Source of the DNA: Corynebacterium amycolatum
GTDB taxonomy: Bacteria > Actinomycetota > Actinomycetes > Mycobacteriales > Mycobacteriaceae
Reading direction: 5' to 3'
Assembly: GCF_016889425.1 (NCBI RefSeq)
Contig: NZ_CP069513.1
Location: 1,798,001 to 1,862,000, forward strand
Length of the DNA: 64,000 nt
In this document: piece after piece, positions 56,221 through 64,000 of the stretch
Layout: each line of letters opens with the position of its first letter
Numbering within the stretch: the first letter of the stretch is position 1
Translations under genes and position numbers: made by a program
Notes under the pieces: model-generated
The model's database searches: none
What the model was told of the DNA's origin: nothing
What the model saw: only the letters and a program-made list of their open reading frames with translations

Positions 56221-59007
56221 GTGGCTGAAAGCAAGAACTCTTTCAACGCCCTGCGCAAGCTTGAGGTCGGAGACAAGTCTTATGACTACTTCGCTCTTGA
56301 TGCTGTGCCGGGTATGGAGAAGCTGCCTTACTCGTTGAAGGTTCTCGGTGAGAACCTGCTGCGCAACGAAGATGGCGCCAACATCACTGAGGAGCACATC
56401 AAGGCTGTCGCCAACTGGGTTCCTTCCGCTGATCCGTCGATCGAGATTCAGTTCACCCCTGCTCGCGTTATTATGCAGGACTTCACTGGCGTCGCCTGTG
56501 TTGTTGACCTGGCTACCATGCGTGAGGCTGTTAAGACTCTCGGCGGCGACCCGGATCAGGTTAACCCGCTGAACCCGGCCGAGATGGTCATCGACCACTC
56601 GGTCATCATCGAGGCCTTCGGTAGCGAAGACGCTCTGGCTAAGAACGTCGAGATTGAGTACCAGCGCAATGATGAGCGCTACAAGTTCCTCCGCTGGGGT
56701 ACTGGTGCATTCTCCAACTTCCGCGTTGTTCCTCCGGGAACCGGTATTGTCCACCAGGTCAACATCGAGTACCTGGCTCGCGTTGTCTTCGAGAACAACG
56801 GCCTGGCATACCCGGACACCTGTGTTGGTACTGACTCCCACACGACCATGCAGAACGGCCTGGGCATCCTGGGCTGGGGTGTTGGTGGTATTGAGGCTGA
56901 GGCTGCAATGCTCGGCCAGCCGATTTCCATGCTCATTCCGCGCGTCGTTGGCTTTAAGCTGACTGGCGACATTCAGCCGGGCGTTACCGCAACCGACGTT
57001 GTGCTCACCGTTACCGACATGCTGCGCCAGCACGGCGTCGTCGGCAAGTTCGTAGAGTTCTACGGCGCTGGCGTCTCCAAGCTGCCGCTGGCCAACCGTG
57101 CGACCATCGGTAACATGTCGCCGGAGTTTGGTTCCACCGCCGCAATCTTCCCGATCGACGATGAGACCGTCAAGTACCTGGCCCTGACCGGCCGCGACAA
57201 GGAGACCCTGGAGCGCGTCGAGGCTTACGCCAAGGCTCAGGGTATGTGGTTGGACGAGAACACTCCGGAGGCTGAGTACTCCGAGTACCTCGAGCTGGAC
57301 CTGTCCACCGTCGTTCCGTCCATCGCTGGTCCAAAGCGTCCGCAGGACCGCATCGAGCTGGCTTCCGCCAAGGAACAGTTCCGTAAGGACCTGCACAACT
57401 ACTCCGACGGCGAGATCAAGGGCGCTGTCAAGGCTTCCGCACCGACTTCCGAGCTGGCTGCAGACTACAACGAGTCCCGCGAGGGTCACGGCGAGTCCGC
57501 TGCTGACAGCGCTGAAGGTCGCCCGAGCTCCCCAATTACCGTCACTTCCCCGAAGGGCGGCGAGTACACGCTCGACCACGGTATGGTCGCCATCGCTTCC
57601 ATCACTTCTTGTACCAACACCTCCAACCCGTCGGTCATGGTTGGCGCTGGTCTGTTGGCACGTAAGGCTGTCGAGAAGGGCCTGCATGCAAAGCCGTGGG
57701 TCAAGACCATTTGTGCTCCGGGTTCCCAGGTTGTCAACGGCTACTTCAAGCGCGCTGACCTGTGGAAGGATCTCGAGGCTCTGGGCTTCTACCTGTCCGG
57801 CTTCGGTTGTGCAACCTGTATCGGTAACTCCGGTCCGCTGCCGGCTGAGATTTCCTCTGCCATCAACGAGGTCGACCTGGCTGCTACCGCAGTTCTGTCC
57901 GGTAACCGTAACTTCGAAGGCCGCATCTCCCCTGACGTGAAGATGAACTACCTGGCCTCCCCGATCCTGGTTATCGCTTACGCTATTGCCGGTACCATGG
58001 ACTTCGACTTCGAGACCGACGCTCTGGGGCAGGACGCAGAGGGCAACGACATCTTCCTGCGTGATATTTGGCCGTCCACTGAAGAGATTGAGGCCACCAT
58101 CGAGGCTTCCATCTCCTCCGAGCTCTACGACGAGGACTACAAGGACGTCTTTGCTGGTGACGAGCGCTGGCAGAACCTGCCGACCCCGGAGGGTAAGACC
58201 TTCGCTTGGGACGACAAGTCTTCCTACATCCGCAAGGCACCGTACTTTGACGAGATGGAAATGGAGCCGGCACCGGTTTCCGACATCAAGGGTGCTCGCG
58301 TCCTCGCAGCTCTGGGTGACTCGGTGACCACCGACCACATTTCCCCGGCATCCTCCATTAAGCCGGGAACCCCGGCTGCTCAGTACCTCGACTCCATGGG
58401 CGTTGAGCGCAAGGACTACAACTCCCTGGGTTCTCGTCGTGGTAACCACGAGGTCATGGTTCGCGGTACCTTCGCTAACATCCGTCTGCAGAACCAGCTG
58501 CTTGACGGCGTCACCGGTGGTTACACTCGCGACTTCACCCAGGAGGGTGGCCCGCAGGCATTCATCTACGACGCTGCCATGAACTACAAGGAGGCTGGCA
58601 CTCCGCTGGTCGTTGTTGGTGGTAAGGAATACGGCACCGGTTCCTCCCGTGACTGGGCAGCTAAGGGAACCCTCCTGCTCGGCGTCAAGGCTGTCATCGC
58701 TGAGTCCTTCGAGCGTATTCACCGCTCGAACCTCATCGGCATGGGCGTTGTGCCGCTGCAGTTCCCTGAGGGTGAGTCCTGGAAGTCCCTGGGCATCGAT
58801 GGCACTGAGACCTTCGACATCGCTGGTCTGGAGGAGCTGAACAACGGTTCCACTCCGAAGACCGTCAAGGTCACGGTTACCAAGGAAAACGGCGAGTCCT
58901 TCGACTTCGACGCTGTGGTCCGCATCGATACCCCTGGTGAGGCTGAGTACTACCGCCACGGCGGTATTCTGCAGTACGTCCTGCGCAACATGATCAAGGG
59001 CAACTAG
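56221..59007 (+). CDS. acn: Aconitate hydratase
   Basis: A 928-residue iron-sulfur enzyme of the TCA cycle converting citrate to isocitrate. The 4Fe-4S ligands are in TSCTNTSNP and [24 protein letters not shown] and the C-terminal swivel-domain motifs [16 protein letters not shown] and [13 protein letters not shown] are typical of bacterial aconitase A. I prefer the GTG at 56221 because GGAG lies six bases before it; the in-frame ATG at 56209 contains that GGAG and is the other option. Expression is likely controlled by AcnR (operator at 56010-56025). A stable hairpin follows the stop. Codon use is strongly biased, in keeping with high expression. Confidence 0.97.
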   Translation: MAESKNSFNALRKLEVGDKSYDYFALDAVPGMEKLPYSLKVLGENLLRNEDGANITEEHIKAVANWVPSADPSIEIQFTPARVIMQDFTGVACVVDLATMREAVKTLGGDPDQVNPLNPAEMVIDHSVIIEAFGSEDALAKNVEIEYQRNDERYKFLRWGTGAFSNFRVVPPGTGIVHQVNIEYLARVVFENNGLAYPDTCVGTDSHTTMQNGLGILGWGVGGIEAEAAMLGQPISMLIPRVVGFKLTGDIQPGVTATDVVLTVTDMLRQHGVVGKFVEFYGAGVSKLPLANRATIGNMSPEFGSTAAIFPIDDETVKYLALTGRDKETLERVEAYAKAQGMWLDENTPEAEYSEYLELDLSTVVPSIAGPKRPQDRIELASAKEQFRKDLHNYSDGEIKGAVKASAPTSELAADYNESREGHGESAADSAEGRPSSPITVTSPKGGEYTLDHGMVAIASITSCTNTSNPSVMVGAGLLARKAVEKGLHAKPWVKTICAPGSQVVNGYFKRADLWKDLEALGFYLSGFGCATCIGNSGPLPAEISSAINEVDLAATAVLSGNRNFEGRISPDVKMNYLASPILVIAYAIAGTMDFDFETDALGQDAEGNDIFLRDIWPSTEEIEATIEASISSELYDEDYKDVFAGDERWQNLPTPEGKTFAWDDKSSYIRKAPYFDEMEMEPAPVSDIKGARVLAALGDSVTTDHISPASSIKPGTPAAQYLDSMGVERKDYNSLGSRRGNHEVMVRGTFANIRLQNQLLDGVTGGYTRDFTQEGGPQAFIYDAAMNYKEAGTPLVVVGGKEYGTGSSRDWAAKGTLLLGVKAVIAESFERIHRSNLIGMGVVPLQFPEGESWKSLGIDGTETFDIAGLEELNNGSTPKTVKVTVTKENGESFDFDAVVRIDTPGEAEYYRHGGILQYVLRNMIKGN

Positions 59008-59056
59008 TTTCCCTTTGACTCGTGCGCGCTAGGGCTTGTTGTAAGCAGCGCTTCTA

Positions 59057-59125
59057 GAGGCCGGTAGGTTGCGCTAGCCCGCGGATTCATACCCCACGGA
59101 CTAGCGCCCTGCCGGCCTCGGGTTT
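59057..59125 (+). terminator. Long hairpin terminator between acn and acnR
   Basis: GAGGCCGG (59057-59064) pairs with CCGGCCTC (59112-59119) and GCGCTAG (59071-59077) with CTAGCGC (59101-59107), giving a long stem followed by GGGTTTCTC. It should end most acn transcripts, so acnR is partly read through or has its own promoter. Confidence 0.7.
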
Positions 59126-59230
59126 CTCTACCCCAACCAAAATGAGGCTTGGGACGTATAGGAATGGCGTTGCCACGTCATGCAGTGAAATATGCCCCCT
59201 GGGCGTCGCCGGCAAGAAAAGAGTTTCCTT

Positions 59231-59797
59231 ATGCCAAAAGTGAGTAACCAGGATTTAGCTCAACGGCGGCACGAAATTCTCGACGGCGCGCGGCAGTGCT
59301 TTGCAGAATTCGGCTACGACGGCGCAACGGTCTCTCGTTTGGAGGCCACTACCGGTAAGTCTCGCGGTGCTATTTTCCATCACTTCGGATCCAAAGAAGG
59401 TCTGTTCTTAGCATTGGCCGAAGAAGATGCCGCAAATATGGCGGAAGTCGCGGAGTCTTCCGGATTAGTGGAAGTAATGCGTGATATCGTGGCGAACCCA
59501 GACAAGCATGGCTGGCTGGGAACTCGCCTTGAGATTGCCCGTCGCCTTCGCAGCGACCCGGAGTTTAAGGGCCAATGGTTGGGCCATCAGGATCAATTGG
59601 ATGACGCTGTTGCCCACCGATTGACCCAGACATCTTCATCCGGCTCTCTACGGTCGGATTATTCGGTTCGCACGATGCAGCTTTTTCTCGAGCTGATGCT
59701 CGATGGCATCATCGTTCGTCTGGCATCTGGTCGCACTGTCGACGAATTGGATTCCGTGCTTGATTTAGTTGAAGACAGCTTACGGCGCAAGGACTAG
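59231..59797 (+). CDS. acnR: TetR-family repressor of aconitase, AcnR
   Basis: A 188-residue TetR-type regulator. The N-terminal helix-turn-helix covers RRHEILDGARQCFAEFGYDGATVSRLEATTGKSRGAIFHHFGSKEGLF (shortened: GATVSRLE, GKSRGAIFHHFG), and the C-terminal helical domain follows. Sequence and position directly downstream of acn match AcnR of Corynebacterium glutamicum, which represses acn and senses citrate with Mg2+. The ATG at 59231 is chosen; the frame extends 13 codons upstream without homology. A strong terminator follows at 59831-59858. Confidence 0.93.
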   Translation: MPKVSNQDLAQRRHEILDGARQCFAEFGYDGATVSRLEATTGKSRGAIFHHFGSKEGLFLALAEEDAANMAEVAESSGLVEVMRDIVANPDKHGWLGTRLEIARRLRSDPEFKGQWLGHQDQLDDAVAHRLTQTSSSGSLRSDYSVRTMQLFLELMLDGIIVRLASGRTVDELDSVLDLVEDSLRRKD

Positions 59798-59830
59798 CCA
59801 CTCAGGCTAGGCCTGAAAGCGTTCCGTACC

Positions 59831-59858
59831 ACCCGCTTCCCTAAAACGGGAGCGGGTT
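59831..59858 (+). terminator. Terminator after acnR
   Basis: ACCCGCTTCCC pairs with GGGAGCGGGT with one bulged T, followed by TTTCGGCTTTC. It separates acnR from the amidotransferase genes. Confidence 0.75.
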
Positions 59859-59939
59859 TCGGCTTTCTATCGTGGATTTATCCCGTTTGACCGGTGAAGA
59901 TGCATAGATTTCACTCAATATGGACTAAGCTGTCTATTT

Positions 59940-60689
59940 ATGAGTGTGGGTAAGTTTTTGTTGGTGGCGCTCCGCCCCGCAGATGGTGCTGGGCAAGCCG
60001 AGTACCAGGACTTTCTGGATTCCACCGGGCTTGAGCCCAGCCAGTTGGATCTGTTTACCATCGACGCTGTCGGCGCTAAGTTACCCGACCTGACCTCCTA
60101 TGACGGAGTATTCGTCGGTGGCAGCCCATTTAACGTCACCGACCTAGAGCATTCGGGTCTGCAGAAGTATTCGCACGATGTGCTTTACGACGTACTTAGG
60201 AGTCCTGTCCCCGCACTGCTTATCTGCTACGGCGCTAGCTACACGGCCTTTACTTCGGGTGGTTTGGTTAACCTGCGTCACGGCGAAGTAGCGGGTTCTA
60301 CCCGGGTAGAGCTCACCGAAGCTGCTACTCAGGATCCAATAGCTTCGGTGTTACCTCCGGCTTTTTATGCGTTGACTGGCCACAAGGAATCCGTTGCGGA
60401 GCTTCCCAATCATGCAACTTTGCTTGCCACAGGCCCAACCTGTCCGGTGCAGATGTACTCGATCGGGTCGAATAACTGGGTTACCCAATTTCATCCGGAG
60501 ATGAATGCTAACGGACTGCTCCGCAGAATGTCTTTCTACACCGACGTCGGTTACTTTGACCCGAAGGAAGTCGACGCGATTCGACTAAAGGTATCTGATG
60601 TAAACCTCCAGGCCGTTGCGTCAATCATCCCCCGATTTATGCACGTATGTACGCATGCTGCCAATCCGAGCATGCTAATGGTGCAGTAA
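59940..60689 (+). CDS. Class I glutamine-amidotransferase-like protein, copy 1
   Basis: A 249-residue protein of the GMP-synthase-like glutamine amidotransferase family. The nucleophile elbow is LLICYGASY (C96), where the usual Gly two residues before the Cys is Leu or Ile; the triad His and Glu are in TQFHPE (H185, E187). No synthase domain follows, so it is a free-standing amidotransferase or peptidase-like hydrolase; substrate unknown. TAAGCT lies eight bases before the ATG with no ribosome binding site. A paralogue follows 48 bases downstream. In Corynebacterium glutamicum I recall one gene of this type after acnR. Confidence 0.8.
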   Translation: MSVGKFLLVALRPADGAGQAEYQDFLDSTGLEPSQLDLFTIDAVGAKLPDLTSYDGVFVGGSPFNVTDLEHSGLQKYSHDVLYDVLRSPVPALLICYGASYTAFTSGGLVNLRHGEVAGSTRVELTEAATQDPIASVLPPAFYALTGHKESVAELPNHATLLATGPTCPVQMYSIGSNNWVTQFHPEMNANGLLRRMSFYTDVGYFDPKEVDAIRLKVSDVNLQAVASIIPRFMHVCTHAANPSMLMVQ

Positions 60690-60737
60690 TCTCTGTCCCT
60701 TCCAGCTCCCCTTTTTTACGAAATTCTTTTCCCACAT

Positions 60738-61484
60738 ATGTCTACCTCCGCCAAGCCCTTCCTCTTGCTTTCCACACGTGGCGAAGATGCCGCAGCTCAC
60801 GCAGAACATCTCTCATTTGCCAGGAGATGTGGGTTGGCGCCGGCGAAGTTGCATCAAATTCGCCTGGAACAATCGCGTCCGGCCAATCTAAATCTTGATA
60901 ACTACTCAGGAGTAATCGTTGGCGGAGGTCCCTTTAACGCCTCCGACGACGATAAGAGCTATCTACAAAAGGAGGTCGAGACCTGGTTTGAGGATTTGCT
61001 GGCAGAAGTGCTCGAGCGAGATTTCCCCTTCTTCGGAGCTTGTTATGGTGTCGGCCTGCTCGGTACTGCTGGTCATGGCCGGGTCTCCCGCAAGCACGGG
61101 GAGCAGGCAGCTGTAATCGAAGTAGCTGCAACGCCGGATGGAGAAGCAGACCCAATTCTTGAAGGTTTGCCGGCCCGTTTTCACGCCATCGTAGGCCACA
61201 AGGAGGCCATCGAAGAGCTTCCAGGCGACGCTACATTGCTGGCAACTGGAAAGGACTGTCCAGTGCAGATGTTCCGGTTGGGCCACAATGCATATGCGAC
61301 GCAGTTCCACCCGGAATTAGATGCCAACACGTTTGCCCAGCGTCTCCTGATTTACGCCAATCAGGGATACTATTTACCAGGAACAGATCTTGAAGCGGTA
61401 TCGGCCGCGCGGCAGTTGGATGTTGCACGAAGTGGACGAATTCTTCAGAATTTCGTCCGGCTTCATACCGCTTGTAGAGGCTGA
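60738..61484 (+). CDS. Class I glutamine-amidotransferase-like protein, copy 2
   Basis: A 248-residue paralogue of the preceding gene with the same length and motifs: VGGGPFNASD, GACYGVGLLG (C102, with the standard Gly-x-Cys-x-Gly elbow), GHKEAIEELP, CPVQMFRLG and TQFHPE (H191, E193). All three catalytic residues are present. The two copies differ over most of the rest, so the duplication is old or the genes are kept for different substrates. No ribosome binding site is obvious before ATG 60738. The kinase gene begins 45 bases downstream on the same strand. Confidence 0.8.
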   Translation: MSTSAKPFLLLSTRGEDAAAHAEHLSFARRCGLAPAKLHQIRLEQSRPANLNLDNYSGVIVGGGPFNASDDDKSYLQKEVETWFEDLLAEVLERDFPFFGACYGVGLLGTAGHGRVSRKHGEQAAVIEVAATPDGEADPILEGLPARFHAIVGHKEAIEELPGDATLLATGKDCPVQMFRLGHNAYATQFHPELDANTFAQRLLIYANQGYYLPGTDLEAVSAARQLDVARSGRILQNFVRLHTACRG

Positions 61485-61529
61485 TTAGTTTTATCTAGTG
61501 GCAATAAGCAAAAGGAATGTGATTGTCGC

Positions 61530-63806
61530 ATGGAGAGGTGGAATCCCGATTCGGCACTTGCCGGACAGTCACCATCAATTGAAATGTCTGTGCTGCGATC
61601 CGGTGCGATTATTATTGCCGTCACCGGATTTTTGTGGCAGATTGAATCGGCTATTCGTTCTGTCCCCTTAGAAAACTTTCTGAGCCACTGGTTCCCTTTT
61701 GCATCACTACTCATATTCATTCTCAGCGATATGTTGCTGATTTGGGCAGTGATCAACAATACGCGGCGAGGCCTTATTGCCGCACTGCGTGTACCGATGT
61801 ACATCATGTTGGTTTTCCTGATGTTGGTTTCAACCTATTGGGATCTGCCTCATAACTCCATTGGAAATGCACTCTGGTATAGCCCATTTTCAGGTTTGGC
61901 CCTCGCTGCATTTGCGCTGACGGTGCCACTCCACATCAGTTTGTCCGTGATGGTATTTGTTCCCGGACTGATTGCCGTCATTAATTCATGGTTGCTGGGG
62001 CACACTTTTTGGCTCGACATGTTGTCGGATGTCGGATTCAATCTCATCAACACTTTTCCATTTGTGATTATCGCGGGCTCTGCACAACCCGTCGCAAGGC
62101 TTATTGACTACACCTACGAGAATTCTCGGAAGGTCAATGAGAGAGCGGAGCGTATGCGTGTCCGCGGAGAGGCAATGAGTAGCTTCAACGCCTATGTTCA
62201 TGACTATGTATTAGCCGCACTGTCTGCAATTGGTAAGGGCTCTAAGATTGACTTCTCGCTAGACGAGCAGACTGGGCTGTTTTTCTCGCCTCGGCAAACA
62301 GTAAGCGGTCGAACTTTTGCGGAGGCTGTACGGGCGCAATTGCTGTCGGTGAGCTCTGACATTTCGGTAACGCTAGATACCAGCGAAGAAGGCGGTCCAG
62401 TTCGTCTCCCAGGAGAAGTTGCTAACACGTTCCTATTAGCTGCAACTGAGGTGGCAAATAATGCCAAGCGTCATGCAGGTACCACGGCGGAAAAGAAGTG
62501 CCACATTCGTGTTGCCTCTGGCGAGGTCTCCATTGATTTTCGTGATGATGGCAGCGGGTTCGACCCCGAAGGAATTGACCCGCATCGTGCAGGTATTCGA
62601 TTAAGTGTTAAAGGTCGAATGGAGGCCCTTCGTGGCGGAGATGCCGACGTTAAATCAAAACCTGGGAAAGGTACTCAGGTTATTCTCAAATGGCACGGTA
62701 ATACCTCTCCTGTGGAAGAGGAAGATGTAGTCGATTCCTCGGCTCATACGACATCGCTGTATGACCTCATGGGAATGTCGATTGTTTTTTCCTGGCAGTT
62801 CTACGGCGCGATCGTCGGCGTGTTGTTCATGGTCCTAGTCAGTAATGGGCAATTATTTACGACGGCAGGACAAATCAGCCTGGCGTTAGCGATCGGTCTT
62901 CTCGGGCTAATTATGTATGGTCGCCATTCGCAATTGCCGTTAAATCGCGCATTTGTAATTGGTGTCGCAATTGTTGTATTAGCTGGGGTTGGGCTTTACC
63001 AGCCCATTCCAAATAATTTGGAATGGTCGTATTTCTGGCACTTTAGCTTAATTTCTTTTGCGTCTGCATTGCTCGCCATCCGCGGCCGACCCTGGGTTGC
63101 ACTGAATTCAGTGCTCGGTGGCGCAATCCTGGTGGAGATACTCAAGTTCTTCCCCTTTGCCCCCTCGGATTCCACCCACATCAGTATCTCTGGAGTCGAC
63201 CTGCTAGTTCGCTCCGTGATGCTGGTCGCTGGAATTTTGACGTCCATCATGGTCCGCTTCTTTATGCGTACCGTTCCGCAGTCTATTCAGGATTATAATC
63301 GTGCGCTGTACACTGCCGGTGCTGCCAAAGAGTACGAAATCAGCAGCCAGAGCAACTACGAATGGCTGCAGCGTCAGGTCGGTCCCATATTTAGCGCCGC
63401 TGCAGTTTTGGATAAACCGACCCCGCGATTGCAGTTGCGTGCGCGTCTCACAGAGCAGCTCCTCCGAGACGTTCTACGTTCGCCGCATCTAAATGTCGGG
63501 TCACTTCACCAAGCTGTTTGGGACGCGCGGGCCAGAGGCGTTCATGTCCGGCTCCTCGATGACCGCAATCACACGCAGGCCGTTTCCGGTAGCACCGATG
63601 TGCGCCGTATTCCGCTTGTCGACGATGATTCCGCGGTGGCTAAGTTGATGCCGAGCTTCCTCGAAACGATCGATAACGCCGAAGAAGGATCGGTAACAAT
63701 TCGTCTATTGCCCCCGGGCAGACGTGCATTTGCATCCATTTCTGATGACAATGGAGTGCAAAGGTTTGATGAAGCCGGTGAGAGGATAGTGATGTCACGT
63801 GACTAG
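61530..63806 (+). CDS. Two-component sensor kinase with a second C-terminal membrane block
   Basis: A 758-residue protein. Residues 21-185 hold about six hydrophobic segments; a helical linker leads to a HisKA_3-like box with His224-Asp225 (SFNAYVHDYVLAALS); a HATPase domain has N-box residues E307/N311, the D339-DGSG loop and the G2 GKGT at 378-382. Unusually, six more hydrophobic segments follow at about 415-578, and then a soluble C-terminal region of 180 residues with no motif I recognise. The ATPase resembles NarL/DegS-type kinases. Its start is ATG 61530 with AAAGGA about 16 bases before it. The response regulator gene overlaps its end by eight bases. Confidence 0.85.
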   Translation: MERWNPDSALAGQSPSIEMSVLRSGAIIIAVTGFLWQIESAIRSVPLENFLSHWFPFASLLIFILSDMLLIWAVINNTRRGLIAALRVPMYIMLVFLMLVSTYWDLPHNSIGNALWYSPFSGLALAAFALTVPLHISLSVMVFVPGLIAVINSWLLGHTFWLDMLSDVGFNLINTFPFVIIAGSAQPVARLIDYTYENSRKVNERAERMRVRGEAMSSFNAYVHDYVLAALSAIGKGSKIDFSLDEQTGLFFSPRQTVSGRTFAEAVRAQLLSVSSDISVTLDTSEEGGPVRLPGEVANTFLLAATEVANNAKRHAGTTAEKKCHIRVASGEVSIDFRDDGSGFDPEGIDPHRAGIRLSVKGRMEALRGGDADVKSKPGKGTQVILKWHGNTSPVEEEDVVDSSAHTTSLYDLMGMSIVFSWQFYGAIVGVLFMVLVSNGQLFTTAGQISLALAIGLLGLIMYGRHSQLPLNRAFVIGVAIVVLAGVGLYQPIPNNLEWSYFWHFSLISFASALLAIRGRPWVALNSVLGGAILVEILKFFPFAPSDSTHISISGVDLLVRSVMLVAGILTSIMVRFFMRTVPQSIQDYNRALYTAGAAKEYEISSQSNYEWLQRQVGPIFSAAAVLDKPTPRLQLRARLTEQLLRDVLRSPHLNVGSLHQAVWDARARGVHVRLLDDRNHTQAVSGSTDVRRIPLVDDDSAVAKLMPSFLETIDNAEEGSVTIRLLPPGRRAFASISDDNGVQRFDEAGERIVMSRD

Positions 63807-64000
63807 GGAAAACATTGCGGGAATGAGCAATGCTTCCATCGACGTCTCGGCTGCAATTGACTCCGACAACATCGGAGATTACAGCGTGCAGTCGGATCGT
63901 TTGCTTCGCGTTGCTGCGATTGATGATCATGCCTTGACTCTGCAGGGGCTCGAAACCCTGCTGTCTGCAGAGCCAGACTTTGAGCTCGTCGGCTGTTATC
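63799..64000 (+). CDS. Response regulator, receiver domain (LuxR/NarL type), 3' end outside window
   Basis: Only the first 67 codons are present. After a hydrophilic leader of about 34 residues, LLRVAAIDDHALTLQGLETLL starts a receiver domain, with the acidic pair in IDDH; the phosphorylated Asp lies past the end. The GTG at 63799 overlaps the kinase gene by eight bases (stop at 63806), which fits a cotranslated kinase-regulator pair; an ATG at 63823 is an alternative start. The output domain is not visible, though NarL-type kinases usually pair with LuxR-type regulators. Confidence 0.85.
   Translation, partial: MTRENIAGMSNASIDVSAAIDSDNIGDYSVQSDRLLRVAAIDDHALTLQGLETLLSAEPDFELVGCY

Noticed and set aside
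56182..58959. A 925-codon open frame on the minus strand inside acn
   Set aside because: It mirrors the highly biased codons of acn, has no recognisable domain and no start signal; aconitase on the plus strand is certain.

Overview
The window looks like a chromosomal segment of a high-GC Actinomycetota, most likely a Corynebacterium. Supporting signs are a pupylation locus (ARC/Mpa, Dop, Pup, PafA, PafB, PafC) with no 20S proteasome genes, mycothiol ligase MshC, an aconitase gene next to an AcnR-type TetR regulator with an AcnR-like operator, an McbR-type operator before metH, and hemH followed directly by the VWA/DUF58/MoxR genes with no fabG1-inhA pair. The species cannot be fixed from this sequence. 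Gene order follows two separate Mycobacterium tuberculosis blocks (as I recall them, about Rv2072c to Rv2140c, then about Rv1496 back to Rv1474c), which meet here near a tRNA-Leu gene at 35.7 kb. No insertion sequence, prophage, CRISPR array or rRNA was seen.

Layout. 0-2.6 kb: end of a cobalamin gene (cobL), a DprE2-like reductase and an M24 peptidase. 2.6-5.3 kb: a secreted SGNH hydrolase and an acyl-CoA-ligase-like protein behind a palindromic operator candidate. 5.3-9.7 kb: helicase HelY and the Tat subunits TatC and TatA. 9.8-16.8 kb: pafC, pafB, pafA, pup, dop, mpa. 16.9-24.9 kb: trmI, a RecB-like nuclease, a DcuA/B-type transporter with aspA, hisG/hisE, a HAD phosphatase and a thioesterase. 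24.9-35.5 kb: metH, a small unknown gene, mshC, uppP, a degenerate aldo/keto reductase homologue, a lipoprotein, pyrD and a PEBP protein.

35.7-50 kb: tRNA-Leu(GAG), a cardiolipin synthase, an ArsR regulator, the methylmalonyl-CoA mutase operon (mutA, mutB, meaB), a TVP38-type membrane protein, an HTH protein, the NfeD/SPFH pair, a DUF3097 protein, an unknown gene and ferrochelatase. 50-55.9 kb: VWA, DUF58, MoxR, a RipA-like NlpC/P60 endopeptidase and a small membrane protein. 56-64 kb: acn and acnR, two tandem glutamine-amidotransferase-like genes, and a two-component pair whose kinase has a second membrane block after its ATPase domain; the response regulator runs off the end.

Themes. Four B12-linked functions lie in the window (cobL, metH, mutAB, meaB). 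Pupylation genes sit beside Tat genes. Cell-envelope genes recur (uppP, cls, RipA-like, MoxR set). Many first genes of transcription units lack a ribosome binding site and have a TANNNT box 7-8 bases before the start codon, which predicts leaderless mRNAs. All functions are inferred from motifs, length and gene order; no searches were run.
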